A stretch of 64,000 nt of DNA from Lutispora saccharofermentans (GCF_024363565.1 NZ_JAJEKE010000002.1:124001-188000); one strand, 5' to 3'; counted from the first letter of the stretch, positions 16,890 to 27,099 are shown. Notes: generated by a model not told the origin, from the letters alone. Made by a program: numbers and translations.

Positions 16890-18530
16890 ATGGTTAATAA
16901 TATCTCTGGTATGTTAAATTCGAAGTTAAGATTTACCGGTATGGCTTCAGGACTTGATACCGACAGCATCATTCAGCAGATGATGCGCGTAGAGAGGATG
17001 AAGGTTGACAAGGTCAAGCAGGACAAGCAGCTGCTGGAGTGGAAAAGAGACGACTACAGATCTTTCAGCAGTATACTGAAAGGTTTTAAGGATGAGTTTT
17101 TTGAAACAACAAGGCCAGCCAGCAACATGAGATTTTCGAATACTTATTATGCATATAAGAGCAAGTATTCGGTAGAGGGTGTTGTAACCGCATCGGCGAA
17201 CTCCCAGGTTTCTATGATGGAGCATACCATAGATGTTGTACAATTGGCAAAAACTGCAAGGCTTGAGGCGGAGGCTGGTAAATTAGGCGCCAATAGTTTA
17301 AGCACAAGCAGCAGCATGGAGGATGTAGCCAATAAATTTGGTGGTTTAACTTTGGCTGATGGCAAGTACTCGCTGGAGATCAATGGTGAGACGATAACAG
17401 TGGGTGCGGATAAAAAGTTCAGCGATTTGATTTCCGCTATCAATAATAGCAAAGCTGATGTAAAGATTTCCTACAGCCCATTCCTGGATCAATTTTTCAT
17501 GGAATCAAAGGGCACGGGCACGAATGCCAAGATAGATTTGACTCAGAGTGCCGCATTCTTCCAAGAGTTAGGTTTTGCTGCTTCAATAGCTACAGAAGTT
17601 AAAACAGGCGAGAATGCTAAGTTTTTCTTGGATGGCAAAATAGAAGGCACTGATGGTGGAAACAATCCTATTCCTACAGAAAGAGATAGCAACATATTTA
17701 CCATAGACGGTGTCACATACACGTTGACAGGTACAGGGGAAACTAAAATAACCCTTGCTCAGGATACGGACGCCATATTCGACAAGATAAAGAATTTTAT
17801 AGACAAATACAATGAGATTGTAAATAAAATAACTGCTAAGATAAACGAGACAAGGCCCAAAAGCGGAGGGAGATACGGTTCATATTACCTGCCTCTCACA
17901 GATGAGCAAAAGGATGCAATGGATGAAGACGAAATCGAAAAGTGGGAAGAAAGTGCCAAAAAAGGCCTCGTCAGAAATGACGGACTGCTGAACAATGTGT
18001 TGTATAGCCTAAGAAGAGCCATGGGAGACAACACGGAGGCCGGAACCCTTGCTTCCATAGGCATTTCTACAGGAGAATGGAGAGAGGGAGCCAGGCTCAA
18101 TATTGATGAAGAAAAGCTGAAAAAAGCCATTGCTGATAATCCTGATAAAGTTATGAATATATTCGCGAAGCAGCCTGAGAAAAGATATGATCCCGATGCA
18201 ACTGCAGCTGAAAGAAAAGAGAGATATGACGGAAGCGGCGTAATAGAAAGGCTTTTTGATGTACTTGAGGACAATATAAGGACTACAAGAGACAAAGATG
18301 GCAAAAAGGGCCTTCTTTTGGAAAAGGCCGGCATAATCGGTGATTTGACAGAATTCGAAAGTACTATGGTCAAACAGATCGGCGACAAGGAAAAGCTGAT
18401 ATACGATCTTACAGAGAAGCTTTATGATAAGGAAAATGCTCTTTATATGAAGTTCGCAGCATTAGAAACTGCCCTGAGCAGGATGAACTCTCAGTCTGCA
18501 TGGCTGTCACAGAGTCTTGGAGGCAACTAA
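16890..18530 (+). CDS. fliD: Flagellar filament cap protein FliD (HAP2)
   Basis: The 546-residue cap protein promotes flagellin assembly at the filament tip. The N-terminal region (residues 1-110) carries RFTGMASGLDTDSIIQQMMR, typical of FliD_N. The C-terminal region carries FIDKYNEIVNKITAKI, GLLNNVLYSLRRAMG and the heptad-rich end MKFAALETALSRMNSQSAWL. There is no signal peptide, as expected for a type III export substrate. A structured repeat (copy B) starts 3 bp after the stop and separates fliD from fliS. Confidence 0.95.
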   Translation: MVNNISGMLNSKLRFTGMASGLDTDSIIQQMMRVERMKVDKVKQDKQLLEWKRDDYRSFSSILKGFKDEFFETTRPASNMRFSNTYYAYKSKYSVEGVVTASANSQVSMMEHTIDVVQLAKTARLEAEAGKLGANSLSTSSSMEDVANKFGGLTLADGKYSLEINGETITVGADKKFSDLISAINNSKADVKISYSPFLDQFFMESKGTGTNAKIDLTQSAAFFQELGFAASIATEVKTGENAKFFLDGKIEGTDGGNNPIPTERDSNIFTIDGVTYTLTGTGETKITLAQDTDAIFDKIKNFIDKYNEIVNKITAKINETRPKSGGRYGSYYLPLTDEQKDAMDEDEIEKWEESAKKGLVRNDGLLNNVLYSLRRAMGDNTEAGTLASIGISTGEWREGARLNIDEEKLKKAIADNPDKVMNIFAKQPEKRYDPDATAAERKERYDGSGVIERLFDVLEDNIRTTRDKDGKKGLLLEKAGIIGDLTEFESTMVKQIGDKEKLIYDLTEKLYDKENALYMKFAALETALSRMNSQSAWLSQSLGGN

Positions 18531-18532
18531 GG

Positions 18533-18666
18533 TTGAACGAGACTTCATTCAGTGGGGGATTCGACCCCCACTGAATGTTAGTCGAGTCCATACTGGACTT
18601 AGCCGCCCTTAGGCACTCGCCGCTTATAGAGGCGGGGGTCTTAGGGCGGGTTAGTTCAGTGATAAA
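18533..18666 (-). repeat. Structured dispersed repeat, copy B (134 nt, inverted)
   Basis: The reverse complement begins TTTATCACTGAACTAACC and ends GTCTCGTTCAA, like copies A and C. CATTCAGTGGGGG pairs perfectly with CCCCCACTGAATG, and the GTCCAGTATGGAC hairpin is also present. It lacks the 45-60 nt internal segment found in A and C. It lies inside the fliD-fliS operon in the opposite orientation to transcription, so the mRNA carries the complementary structure. Confidence 0.85.
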
Positions 18667-18691
18667 GAATCGAAATGGGGGAGACAGATTT

Positions 18692-19084
18692 ATGGTAACA
18701 GCAAATCCATATCAGCAATATCAGCAAAACGTGATCAATACATCCACGCCTCAAGAATTGACTCTGATGCTATATAACGGATTGGTGAAATTTCTGAAGC
18801 TTGGGATAGAAGCTATTGAGGAGAATAACCCTCAAAGCGCGCATAATAACATTATTAAAGCTCAAAATATAATAGAAGAATTTATGAGCACTTTGAATAT
18901 GGATTATGATATTTCTAAAAATTTATACTCTATTTATGAATATATGAACTGGCAGCTGGTAAATGCAAATATTAAAAAGGATAAGGCTGCCATAGAAGAG
19001 GTAGTGGTTTTTGCAGAAGATTTGAGAAATACTTGGTCTCAGGCTATGAAATTGGCCAAAAACCGCCAGACAGTGAATAAATAA
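18692..19084 (+). CDS. fliS: Flagellar secretion chaperone FliS
   Basis: The 130-residue FliS is the cytosolic chaperone of flagellin. MVTANPYQQYQQNVINTSTP is the typical N-terminus, followed by QELTLMLYNGLVKFL and helices to the end. I chose ATG 18692, behind GGGGGAGA; earlier in-frame codons lie inside the dispersed repeat. It is followed by a FlgN-like chaperone gene. Confidence 0.93.
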   Translation: MVTANPYQQYQQNVINTSTPQELTLMLYNGLVKFLKLGIEAIEENNPQSAHNNIIKAQNIIEEFMSTLNMDYDISKNLYSIYEYMNWQLVNANIKKDKAAIEEVVVFAEDLRNTWSQAMKLAKNRQTVNK

Positions 19085-19112
19085 GGACATGGTGATCATG
19101 CCCTGTTTTTTT
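19084..19112 (+). terminator. Possible terminator or attenuator after fliS
   Basis: A GGACATG / CATGCCC stem (one mismatch) is followed by seven T. The ribosome site of the next gene follows at once, so it may act as a partial attenuator. Confidence 0.45.
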
Positions 19113-19123
19113 GAGGTGATAAT

Positions 19124-19609
19124 ATGGATATGGATGTAATGGATATGATATCAAAGCTTCAGAGCTTGCTGGAGCAAAAGAAAACTTCTATGGAATCAAT
19201 ACATAAGCTGACTTTAGCTCAAAAAGCTGATATTGATAAAAACCAGGGAGAAAACTTGAGCAGATTTATAGATGAAAAGCAAAAAGAAATCGATAGGATC
19301 GAAGATATTGATCAAGCTTTTGCCGAAATCTATCAGCTTATGAAATCAAAGTTAAAGGTGGATACTTTGGATAGCATAGACGCTGAAAGCTATCCCCAGC
19401 TGAAAATTGTTAAAAAAATTACAGGTGAAATTCTGGATTTGGCTGGTGATATAATGAAGCTGGAGGAGGAAAACAAAGGCAGAGTTTCGGACTTGATCGA
19501 TGGTATAAAAAGACAATTAAAGACAGTAAAGCTTGGGAAAAAATCATTAAAAGCATATGAAACACCTAATGTTAATGTAGGCGGAGTATATATTGATAGA
19601 AAAAAGTAG
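19124..19609 (+). CDS. FlgN-like flagellar chaperone
   Basis: The 161-residue, nearly all-helical protein has ISKLQSLLEQKKTSMESIHKL near the start and further long charged helices (VSDLIDGIKRQLKTVKLGKKS). Size, composition and position after fliS fit the FlgN family, which chaperones the hook-associated proteins FlgK and FlgL. The start has TTGAGGTG upstream. Family membership rests on pattern and context, so moderate confidence. Confidence 0.65.
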   Translation: MDMDVMDMISKLQSLLEQKKTSMESIHKLTLAQKADIDKNQGENLSRFIDEKQKEIDRIEDIDQAFAEIYQLMKSKLKVDTLDSIDAESYPQLKIVKKITGEILDLAGDIMKLEEENKGRVSDLIDGIKRQLKTVKLGKKSLKAYETPNVNVGGVYIDRKK

Positions 19610-19655
19610 AATTCGTACAATTTGTACAAATATTTAATAAATACATACAAAAATC

Positions 19656-19684
19656 TTGTATATTCTAATAATAAAGTATATAAT
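19656..19684 (+). promoter_or_regulatory. Sigma-A-type promoter for the structured RNA
   Basis: TTGTAT and TATAAT are spaced by exactly 17 bases, placing a start near 19691, where the closing helix of the RNA begins. Confidence 0.75.
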
Positions 19685-19689
19685 ATAAA

Positions 19690-19910
19690 AGTAGTAAATT
19701 ACCAGGTCTGTGGTTGAAAATCGATGCCAGTCGCAGGCAAAGCGATCCACGTAAACAAAGTAAATACTTTGCGAGCATGGTGCGGCTTAGGGGTAAGTCC
19801 GTCCAGGTTTTAACCTGAGAGGAGCTGTAGTGAGGGGCATAACTGCTTGAGCGAAACTTCCCGGCGGCGAGTGTGGGGGCAAAGACCAGGTCAGCTGGTA
19901 AATTTATATT
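19690..19910 (+). ncRNA. Large structured ncRNA, probably the raiA motif
   Basis: About 220 nt are closed by AAATTACCAG (19696-19705) pairing with CTGGTAAATTT (19895-19905). The body is GC-rich and ORF-less within AT-rich flanks, with blocks such as GGGGTAAGTCCGTCC and GAGCGAAACTTCCCGGCGG and several local helices. RNase P, tmRNA and SRP hallmarks are absent. The raiA motif is a clostridial RNA associated with raiA/hpf genes. hpf is encoded at 33165 and would be nearly adjacent but for the inserted island. Assignment is from size, structure and synteny; a covariance-model search was not possible. Confidence 0.65.
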
Positions 19911-20018
19911 ATCGGGTATATGTGATTAGGTCAAGAACGTTTTTCTGGAAACTTAAATCCCAAAAAAAGTTCTGGAGACCGGCACTAGCCTAAAGTATTT
20001 AAGGAAAGAGGGATTTTC

Positions 20019-20300
20019 ATGTTTCAGGACAAAACGTTAGTATGCAAGGATTGCGGCCAGGATTTCGTGTTCACAGCTGGAGAACAGGAATTCTACGCAG
20101 AAAAAGGTTTCCAGAACGAACCTGCAAGATGCAAAGATTGCAGGACTGCTAGAAAAGCAAGCAGCAATGGCGGTGCAAAAAGAGAAAGAGTAATGTATGA
20201 TGCAGTATGCGCAGAATGCGGCAAAGAGACTCAGGTTCCTTTCAAACCAACAAATGATAGACCTGTATATTGCAAGGAATGCTTTGACGCTAGAAGATAA
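20019..20300 (+). CDS. Zinc-ribbon protein with two CxxC pairs per half
   Basis: The 93-residue protein holds two zinc-binding modules. The first has LVCKDCGQDFVF and ARCKDCRTAR; the second has AVCAECGKETQVPF and VYCKECFDARR. This fits the probable zinc-ribbon family found next to cold-shock or ribosome-associated genes. Its function is not established. A 108-nt leader separates it from the structured RNA and contains the complement AGAAC / GTTCT with A/T tracts. The start has AAAGAGGG upstream. Confidence 0.85.
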   Translation: MFQDKTLVCKDCGQDFVFTAGEQEFYAEKGFQNEPARCKDCRTARKASSNGGAKRERVMYDAVCAECGKETQVPFKPTNDRPVYCKECFDARR

Positions 20301-20381
20301 AAAGGTAAATAAAATAGCCACATAAAGAAGCGTTCTCTTAGGGATTGAAGAAAAACTTAAATGAACAGCTTCAAGCGGGGC

Positions 20382-20434
20382 AAAAAAGACCAGTCACTTC
20401 AAGCATTCATGCCTGATTGTGACTGGTCTTTTTA
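20382..20434. terminator. Bidirectional intrinsic terminator
   Basis: AAAAAAGACCAGTCAC pairs with GTGACTGGTCTTTTT. The flanking A and T tracts let it end both the zinc-ribbon transcript (plus) and the hsd operon (minus). Confidence 0.9.
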
Positions 20435-20472
20435 TAAAGATATTATTTTTTGAATTAGCGATTGATATTAAT

Positions 20473-23400
20473 CTATATCAACCCTAAATACTTCTCAAAG
20501 AATAACATTAGTTTTTCGATAATTCCTTGTTTTTTCGCGGCTCTGCCTCCGCCAAAGCGAGATATAGGTGGCATGATTTTATCAATGGCTGTACCGGTTG
20601 TTTTAAGTATCCCATCTCGGAAAGCATTGTCGATGAATCGGCGGGTTTCTTCAGGCTTTAACTTTTCTTCTTCTATAATTGCTGAAATATCCGCTTCCTT
20701 ACGCTCATGGAGGAATTTACGCCAATCTTCATCTACTTTGGTCGATACATTGACTTGCTCAATAAAACGCTCGATAAGTTCTTTCTTACTTCGAAGTTCA
20801 ATACTCGAATTGATAGCCTTATCAATGGTCGTAAGAATGGTTTTATCCTTGCAGCTGGATTGTTGATATTTGGCTACAAGCATAAGGATGTAGTCAATAT
20901 TTACCTCTATCTGTTTGACCAGTTCAATCTCGAAAACTATGTCATCATTGATAGTTTCTTTGTCACCATCAGCACCTTTTCTATATTCCTGATACAGGTC
21001 AATATAAATGCTCTGATAGTCCTGAAAATCCCTTTCAGATAAAATCTCATTTCCTTCAAAGTCATCGAAAGAAGTAAGAATATTTCTGAGCCTGAGTATT
21101 GCTCCATATAACCGGATAAAGTCTTTTTCTGCTTCTTCCCCCAGAATAGGTTGACCAAGGGGATACTGTGTTGTAAGATTTACAATCAGTTCTGCATAGC
21201 CCGGCTTATATTCACCTTTATCATCATAGCCGTTATAGTATTCTTCGTATGTTTTTAGCAGTACAATACCGCCTGCATCCTTATTGCCGAATAGTGCAAT
21301 AGCTTTGTCTGTTTCTTCTTTCAAATCTCGGAAACAAACGATATTACCATAAGTCTTAACGCTGTTTAGGATGCGGTTAGTTCTTGAAAAAGCCTGAATC
21401 AGTCCATGCTGCCGCAGATTTTTGTCTACCCATAGCGTATTAAGGGTTGTTGCATCAAAGCCTGTCAGGAACATATTGACAACAATCAATATATCAATCT
21501 CCCGATTCTTTACACGAAGAGAGAGGTCTTTATAATAATTTTGGAACTTGTCCGAGGAGGTATCGTAATTTGTGCTAAATGTGGAATTGTAATCTCGGAT
21601 AGCCGCATCAAGAAAATCCCTGGAGCTCTGGTCGAGGTTTTCCATATTAAAATCCTCTTCAGGAAGCAGTCCATCTGGCTCCTCCTCATTTGCACTAAAA
21701 CTGAAAATAGTTGCAATGGTAAGGTTACGGTTCTTTTCCGCTATCTGCTTCTTAAACTCTTTATAGTATCTGATTGCCATTGGGATGGATGCAGCAGCAA
21801 ATATAGAGTTAAAACCGGCAACTCGCCTTGTTTCACGCTTTTCTATCATCTTTTTAGGGTTGTGCTTATCTGCTTCTTCCCATTTCGCAGAGAATGTATA
21901 ATAACTATTGCGCTTCGTCTTCTGATCAAAGTGTTCAAGAACGTAAGAAACAATTTCACTGATTCGCTGTGGATCTGCTAAGGCTTTTTCCCTATCTATG
22001 CTATAGACTTTTTTATCATTAACGTAATCAGGCATCTTAATGGTATTGATAAAATCTATTCTAAAAGGCAGAACATTCCCATCATTGATGGCATCCACAA
22101 TGGTATAAGTATGCAGTTTTTCTCCAAAAGCCTGCTCGGTTGTGCGAAGCAGTGGGTTACCTCCTGAACTAGCATTGGCAGCAAAAATCGGAGTTCCCGT
22201 AAAGCCGAAGATATGGTAGTTCTTAAAACTCTTCGTGATAGCTTGATGCATTTCACCAAATTGGGAACGGTGGCACTCATCAAAAATCAGTACCACGTGT
22301 TTCTTATAAATATCATGCTGTTTGTTTTTACGTATAAATATATCCAGCTTCTGAATAGTGGTTACAATGATTTTGTATTCATGAGGATTTCCTTTTTCGT
22401 CCCTGTCTTCCAATTGTCTTTGAAGAACTCTTGTGGACGTATTACCGTTAGCTGCTCCCTTTTCAAAACGGTCATATTCCTTCATCGTCTGATAGTCCAG
22501 ATCTTTACGGTCAACAACAAACAGCACCTTGTCTATGTAAGGCAAGGCAGAAGCTAATTGGGCTGTCTTAAAACTGGTCAATGTCTTACCAGAGCCTGTT
22601 GTATGCCAAATATATCCTCCAGCTGCAGTTGTGCCCATCTTCTTGTAGTTGGTTGATACTACAATACGTGATAAGATACGTTCCGCAGCAGCTATTTGAT
22701 AAGGACGCATTACAAGGAGCAGGTCTTCAGATGTGAAAATACAATATTTTGTTAGAATATTTAAGAGGGTATGCTTGGCAAAAAATGTTTTAGTAAAGTC
22801 CACAAGATCAGGAATAATTTTGTTGTTTGCATCTGCCCAAAAGCTGGTAAACTCAAAGCTATTACTCGTTTTTTTACTTCTTCGTCGCTCACTGCTACTT
22901 TGCTCCTTGATATGAGCATTTCTTGTGGTGTTACTATAATACTTTGTATGTGTGCCATTGGAGATTACAAATATTTGCACATACTCAAATAAACCAGAAG
23001 CCGCCCAAAAACTGTCACGCTGGTATCTTTTTATCTGGTTGAAGGCTTCTCGGATAGCAACACCGCGCCTCTTTAACTCCACATGAACCAGCGGAAGTCC
23101 GTTTACAAGTATGGTCACATCATATCGGGTTTCATGTTTGCCGCCTGCTTCTTCGTATTGATTAATAACCTGCAAACGATTGTTATGGATATTCTTCTTA
23201 TCCAAAAGGTATATGTTCTTTGTTGTTCCATCTTCTCGTTTTAGAATCTGGATATGGTCATCCTGAATTTTTCTGGTTTTTTCAACAATTCCTTCATTTG
23301 TATTGGCAATACATTCTGTGAAAAATCTATCCCATTCACTGTCAGTAAATGTAAAATCATTAAGCACTTCAAGTTGTTTTCGGAGATTTTCTATCAATGA

Positions 23401-23574
23401 AGCTTCATTGTGTACTGAAATATATTCATATCCTTGGGAAGTTAGTTGCCTGATAAACTCCCGCTCAAGTTCTGCCTCGCTCTGATACTTTTCAGGTCGG
23501 ACATTATATTCAGCTGCATATTCAGCAACAACAGTTGCTTCGTCAGTACTGGCAACGATGTTGTAAATGCTCAT
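20473..23574 (-). CDS. hsdR: Type I restriction endonuclease subunit R
   Basis: The 1033-residue motor/nuclease subunit is full length. The N-terminal nuclease is in YDVTILVNGLPLVHVELKRR (PD-ExK type), Walker A is HTTGSGKTLTS, and the DEAD-box variant is LIFDECHRSQFG. FGFTGTPIFA and TGFDATTLNTLWVDK are further SF2 helicase motifs. With HsdM and HsdS it cleaves unmethylated DNA after translocation. ATG 23574 overlaps the hsdS stop as ATGA. No frameshift is seen, so restriction is probably functional. Confidence 0.95.
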   Translation of the reverse strand: MSIYNIVASTDEATVVAEYAAEYNVRPEKYQSEAELEREFIRQLTSQGYEYISVHNEASLIENLRKQLEVLNDFTFTDSEWDRFFTECIANTNEGIVEKTRKIQDDHIQILKREDGTTKNIYLLDKKNIHNNRLQVINQYEEAGGKHETRYDVTILVNGLPLVHVELKRRGVAIREAFNQIKRYQRDSFWAASGLFEYVQIFVISNGTHTKYYSNTTRNAHIKEQSSSERRRSKKTSNSFEFTSFWADANNKIIPDLVDFTKTFFAKHTLLNILTKYCIFTSEDLLLVMRPYQIAAAERILSRIVVSTNYKKMGTTAAGGYIWHTTGSGKTLTSFKTAQLASALPYIDKVLFVVDRKDLDYQTMKEYDRFEKGAANGNTSTRVLQRQLEDRDEKGNPHEYKIIVTTIQKLDIFIRKNKQHDIYKKHVVLIFDECHRSQFGEMHQAITKSFKNYHIFGFTGTPIFAANASSGGNPLLRTTEQAFGEKLHTYTIVDAINDGNVLPFRIDFINTIKMPDYVNDKKVYSIDREKALADPQRISEIVSYVLEHFDQKTKRNSYYTFSAKWEEADKHNPKKMIEKRETRRVAGFNSIFAAASIPMAIRYYKEFKKQIAEKNRNLTIATIFSFSANEEEPDGLLPEEDFNMENLDQSSRDFLDAAIRDYNSTFSTNYDTSSDKFQNYYKDLSLRVKNREIDILIVVNMFLTGFDATTLNTLWVDKNLRQHGLIQAFSRTNRILNSVKTYGNIVCFRDLKEETDKAIALFGNKDAGGIVLLKTYEEYYNGYDDKGEYKPGYAELIVNLTTQYPLGQPILGEEAEKDFIRLYGAILRLRNILTSFDDFEGNEILSERDFQDYQSIYIDLYQEYRKGADGDKETINDDIVFEIELVKQIEVNIDYILMLVAKYQQSSCKDKTILTTIDKAINSSIELRSKKELIERFIEQVNVSTKVDEDWRKFLHERKEADISAIIEEEKLKPEETRRFIDNAFRDGILKTTGTAIDKIMPPISRFGGGRAAKKQGIIEKLMLFFEKYLGLI

Positions 23575-24689
23575 GCCGTCACCTCCTTGAAAGATAACAG
23601 TTTATCTCTGTAATATTCATATTGCTTTTGCCGTGCTTCGATTTCGGCAGGAATGCCGCTAGTTAAGTCGTTACACAAAGCGTCAAAACGGTCAAGAATG
23701 GCGACAATGCGTTTCTGTTCTTCAAAAGGCGGTATTAATACACGTGGTTTTTTTAATATTTCATAAGAAACAAATGGTTGTGACCCACTCTTTGCTTGAG
23801 CCCTAAAATCTTGTAGCAAAAGCAAATAGTATGCATACCTGCTATGAACACTATTGTTTTTTAGTTTACAAATAACCCCATTATACGTTACAAAGTGCTT
23901 TCCATATCCCCAGTTTACAATTCCCGCATATGCACCAATATGGCCAATTACAGGTGCATCTTCGCTGTTATATTCAAAATGTGTTCCTACAATCCCGTTA
24001 CTTCCATAAACAGGATATTCACCTCCATTTGTAGGAATTACATTGCCCTTTCCATATTGAAAATCGTAAATATCTCCTAAAGACATTTCCGTAATAGTTT
24101 TTCTATCATGCCAATGTTTTAGTTGCATAATTTCATTGCGGTAATACTCATACTGCTTTCTTCTTGCTGTAAGCTCTGCTGTAAGCTCTGCTGTAAGCTC
24201 TGCTGTAAGCTCTGTGAAATTGTCCAGAATACGGACAATTTCCTGCTGAACAGCTAGAGGGGGAAGGGGGATTGGGATTTCCTCCATATTCCCCTTATTT
24301 AGTTTAGCTCTTGTTCCTCCGGTCAAGAAGGGGATAAAATTAAAACTTGTTAAGTAGTAATATAAAAACTTGGTATCTAGATCCTTACGGCCTTTTATAA
24401 CATGGACATGGTTGTTAGCCCAAAAGAAACCATCTACATATTGTACAGAATAATTTTCAAGACTTGCAGAGCCATCTTCTGCAATTAGTACATATTGTCC
24501 ATAGTGCGTATATCCCTCAACATAATCTTGGATATTGTTAGCACCATAATACGGAGTGTCACCTGGTATGCGTAATGATGATTTAACAGGCTTCCGTTTA
24601 TTGTCCTCTATATCACAACATTCCGCAAGTCGAACATACTCCACTCCATCTGGACAAAGTTCAGCAATCAATTCATCTAACCTACTCAT
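23571..24689 (-). CDS. hsdS: Type I R-M specificity subunit S with TAEL spacer repeats
   Basis: The 372-residue protein has two target-recognition domains, about residues 10-150 and 200-335. The first is followed by the conserved block [19 protein letters not shown] and the second by [20 protein letters not shown], and each ends with a [12 protein letters not shown] helix. Between them is a tandem ELTA/TAEL repeat encoded by four 12-bp units (24166-24213). Spacer repeats of this type set the distance between half-sites, as in EcoR124I/II. Stop and start overlap both neighbours by 4 bp. Confidence 0.95.
   Translation of the reverse strand: MSRLDELIAELCPDGVEYVRLAECCDIEDNKRKPVKSSLRIPGDTPYYGANNIQDYVEGYTHYGQYVLIAEDGSASLENYSVQYVDGFFWANNHVHVIKGRKDLDTKFLYYYLTSFNFIPFLTGGTRAKLNKGNMEEIPIPLPPLAVQQEIVRILDNFTELTAELTAELTAELTARRKQYEYYRNEIMQLKHWHDRKTITEMSLGDIYDFQYGKGNVIPTNGGEYPVYGSNGIVGTHFEYNSEDAPVIGHIGAYAGIVNWGYGKHFVTYNGVICKLKNNSVHSRYAYYLLLLQDFRAQAKSGSQPFVSYEILKKPRVLIPPFEEQKRIVAILDRFDALCNDLTSGIPAEIEARQKQYEYYRDKLLSFKEVTA
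24166..24213 (-). repeat. Four tandem 12-bp repeats in hsdS
   Basis: The unit AGAGCTTACAGC (minus strand) occurs four times without mismatch and encodes ELTA in each unit. Gain or loss of a unit keeps the frame and changes the central spacer length. Confidence 0.95.
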
Positions 24690-26254
24690 TTGCTCACCTC
24701 GATTTCCGCAATAATCTTATCTATTTCTTCCCTTAAAACCTGCTCTCTCGCCACAATCTTTTCTATCTCAGCATTGAGGGCAACAATATCAATCTTTTCT
24801 CTCGTATCCTCTTGTTCCACATATGTTGAAACAGACAGGTTATAATCCTCTTCAGCAATTTCGCTGTTTGGCACAAGCCTAGCAAAATGCTCAATATCTT
24901 TTCTATCTTTGAATGCGTTAAGAATGGTCTCAATATTTTCCTGTGTCAGCTTGTTGTTATTCGTAACCTTTACAAATTCCTTTGATGCATCGATAAATAA
25001 GGTACTATTTTCTGATTTAGACTTCTTCAGCACCATAATGCAGGTAGCAATGCTGGTACCATAGAACAAGTTATCCGGTAACTGAATGATACAGTCGATA
25101 TAGTTATTATCAATCAGGTATTGTCTGATTTTCTTTTCAGCGCCTCCGCGGTACATTACACCGGGGAAACAAACGATAGCCGCTGTTCCGTTTGTTGCAA
25201 GCCAAGAAAGACTATGCATGATAAAAGCAAGGTCTGCCTTGGATTTAGGAGCCAATACTCCCGCTGGAGAAAAGCGAGGGTCATTAATCAAAATAGGATC
25301 ATTGTCGCCCTTCCATTTAATAGAGTAAGGTGGATTTGATACAATGGCTTCAAAAGGCTCATCATCCCAATGTTGCGGATCTGTTAGTGTGTCCCCAAGG
25401 GCAATATCAAATTTGTCATAATCAATATCGTGCAGGAACATATTAATTCTGCACAGGTTGTAGGTTGTAATGTTGATTTCTTGACCGAAAAATCCCTGAC
25501 GTACATTTTCTTTTCCCAAAATTTTTGCAAACTTTAGCAGTAGAGAGCCAGAACCGCAAGCGGGGTCATATACCTTGTTGACTTCAGTTTTTCCTACTAA
25601 TGTTAAGTGGGTAAGGAGTTCAGAAACCTCCTGCGGCGTATAGTATTCACCACCACTTTTTCCTGCATTGGATGCATACATACCCATTAAAAATTCATAA
25701 GCATCACCGAATGCATCTATAGTATTGTCTTTGTAATCTCCCAGCTTCATTTCTCCAACAGAATTCATTAGCTTAACCAGCTTTTCATTACGCTTTACTA
25801 CAGTGTTACCTAGCTTATTGCTGTTAACATCAATATCGTCAAACAGACCTTTGAAATTATCTTCACTCTCTGTTCCTTGCGCAGATGCTTCTATATTACT
25901 GAAAACCTGTTCCAGTGTTTCATTTAAGTTTTCATCGTCCTTTGCACGAGCTCGGACATTTTCAAAAAGTTCGCTGGGTAAAATAAAGAAGCCCTTTGTC
26001 TTAACTAAATCCTCTCGTGCCTGTTCTGCTTCTTCGTCGGATAGCTTAGCATAATCAAATTCCGTATTGCCAGCTTCCCATTCTCCGGCGTTAATATAGG
26101 CAGTAATATTTTCAGATATGTAGCGGTAAAACAGCATACCTAGAACATATTGCTTAAAGTCCCATCCATCTACACTGCCTCTTAGATCATTTGCCATATT
26201 CCATATCGTGCGGTGTAATTCCGCCCGTTCCTGTTCTTTTCTGTTATTTTCCAT
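24686..26254 (-). CDS. hsdM: Type I R-M DNA methyltransferase subunit M
   Basis: This N6-adenine methyltransferase has about 522 residues. [15 protein letters not shown] binds SAM and [11 protein letters not shown] is the catalytic NPPY motif. The N-terminal helical domain begins [21 protein letters not shown] chose the start at 26254 (MENNRK), preceded by AGGGAG, rather than the earlier in-frame ATG at 26275, which lies in the regulator gene. It methylates host DNA for protection and forms the operon regulator-M-S-R. Confidence 0.95.
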   Translation of the reverse strand: MENNRKEQERAELHRTIWNMANDLRGSVDGWDFKQYVLGMLFYRYISENITAYINAGEWEAGNTEFDYAKLSDEEAEQAREDLVKTKGFFILPSELFENVRARAKDDENLNETLEQVFSNIEASAQGTESEDNFKGLFDDIDVNSNKLGNTVVKRNEKLVKLMNSVGEMKLGDYKDNTIDAFGDAYEFLMGMYASNAGKSGGEYYTPQEVSELLTHLTLVGKTEVNKVYDPACGSGSLLLKFAKILGKENVRQGFFGQEINITTYNLCRINMFLHDIDYDKFDIALGDTLTDPQHWDDEPFEAIVSNPPYSIKWKGDNDPILINDPRFSPAGVLAPKSKADLAFIMHSLSWLATNGTAAIVCFPGVMYRGGAEKKIRQYLIDNNYIDCIIQLPDNLFYGTSIATCIMVLKKSKSENSTLFIDASKEFVKVTNNNKLTQENIETILNAFKDRKDIEHFARLVPNSEIAEEDYNLSVSTYVEQEDTREKIDIVALNAEIEKIVAREQVLREEIDKIIAEIEVSK

Positions 26255-26258
26255 AACT

Positions 26259-26480
26259 CTACTCCCTTTCTTCAACCATATTAGGCACTAATTCCATGAT
26301 ATCTTTAAAATCAACGCCAAGCGCCGTACAAACCTTTACAAGAACATCCATACTGACATATTCGTTTTTAGAAAGCTTTGAAATTGACGATGGACTTATT
26401 CCCGCAGCAGCTTGCAAATCTTTCTTCTTCATATCGCGGTCTATCAACAATTTCCAAAGCTTTTTATAGCTAACGGTCAT
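26259..26480 (-). CDS. XRE-family helix-turn-helix regulator
   Basis: This small Cro/CI-type repressor has about 73 residues, with the HTH at [20 protein letters not shown]. The start at 26480 (MTVSYKK) is preceded by AAAGAGGTG; an upstream in-frame ATG at 26540 overlaps the promoter. It is the first gene of the hsd operon and ends 4 bp before hsdM, so it probably autoregulates and times restriction after methylation. Confidence 0.88.
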   Translation of the reverse strand: MTVSYKKLWKLLIDRDMKKKDLQAAAGISPSSISKLSKNEYVSMDVLVKVCTALGVDFKDIMELVPNMVEERE

Positions 26481-26510
26481 CTTGGTCACCTCTTTATATA
26501 TGTTTTTTCC

Positions 26511-26519
26511 ATTATAGCA
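26511..26519 (-). promoter_or_regulatory. Extended -10 promoter of the hsd operon
   Basis: The minus strand reads TGCTATAAT about 30 bases before the regulator start. The -35 region is weak, which suits an extended -10 element under repressor control. Confidence 0.6.
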
Positions 26520-26540
26520 CATTTTCTTCAAAAATAACAT

Positions 26541-27099
26541 GATAATTCTGTGTTTGTGAAGTAATTTTACAATGTTAACAAAAATAATGATAGTTGTATA
26601 TGTCTTTCTTTTTTACTTTATTCAAATAAATACTTTTAGACAAAAAAGTCGGAAACTCTAATTGAAAAATCCAAAACTACAGCATTCAGCCTCCTTAAAC
26701 TTAATATCGCTTTAGCTCAAATTTGAGCAAAAGCATAAGCATTACAGCCGTCTTTTCTGGAAAATAGACAGGCTGTTTTTTTATTTTAGGGGTTCGAATC
26801 AATAGAATTCTTCGCTTATGGATGAGGAAGAAAATATTTTTCTAAAATCCTCAACTAATGTGTTCTACCAAGGCTATAAGGTGAGAGGAAAAACAATCCC
26901 CCAATAAAAGCATAGTTTTTCTCTCACTGCTCCTTGACAACTGAATACCCCGAAATGCAAGAGATACTTCAAGCAGAATATGCCATGACGATAATTCCGA
27001 GCGTATTCCTTGAAAGATAACGAGGTTGTGTCAAACAAGGCAAACCCTCTGGAACCGTAGCGTTTCGGGCCATTTATAACAGGCAAGGAGGTGAAATAA
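26541..27099. other. Intergenic region between hsd regulator and primase
   Basis: No convincing gene is present. It holds the palindrome AGCTCAAATTTGAGC (26714-26728) and a plus-strand terminator-like hairpin ACAGCC...GGCTGT with a T tract (26744-26785). Towards the end is a GC-richer leader with the ribosome site AAGGAGGTG at 27085-27093. The terminator implies that a former or very short transcript lies to its left. No repeat shared with the rest of the window was seen. Confidence 0.5.

Noticed and set aside
17885..18388. 167-codon open frame on the minus strand inside fliD
   Set aside because: It is Ser/Pro-rich antisense translation of a well-supported gene, with no ribosome site of note.
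19690..19910. RNase P RNA, tmRNA or SRP RNA
   Set aside because: The hallmark conserved segments and a tag-peptide or Alu-type region are not seen; size and synteny fit a raiA-type RNA better.
20301..20472. att site of the island as a direct repeat with 32585-33164
   Set aside because: By eye I found no shared sequence of useful length between the two borders.
24166..24213. CRISPR-like tandem repeat
   Set aside because: The units are contiguous, 12 bp long, without spacers, and encode the TAEL spacer of HsdS.
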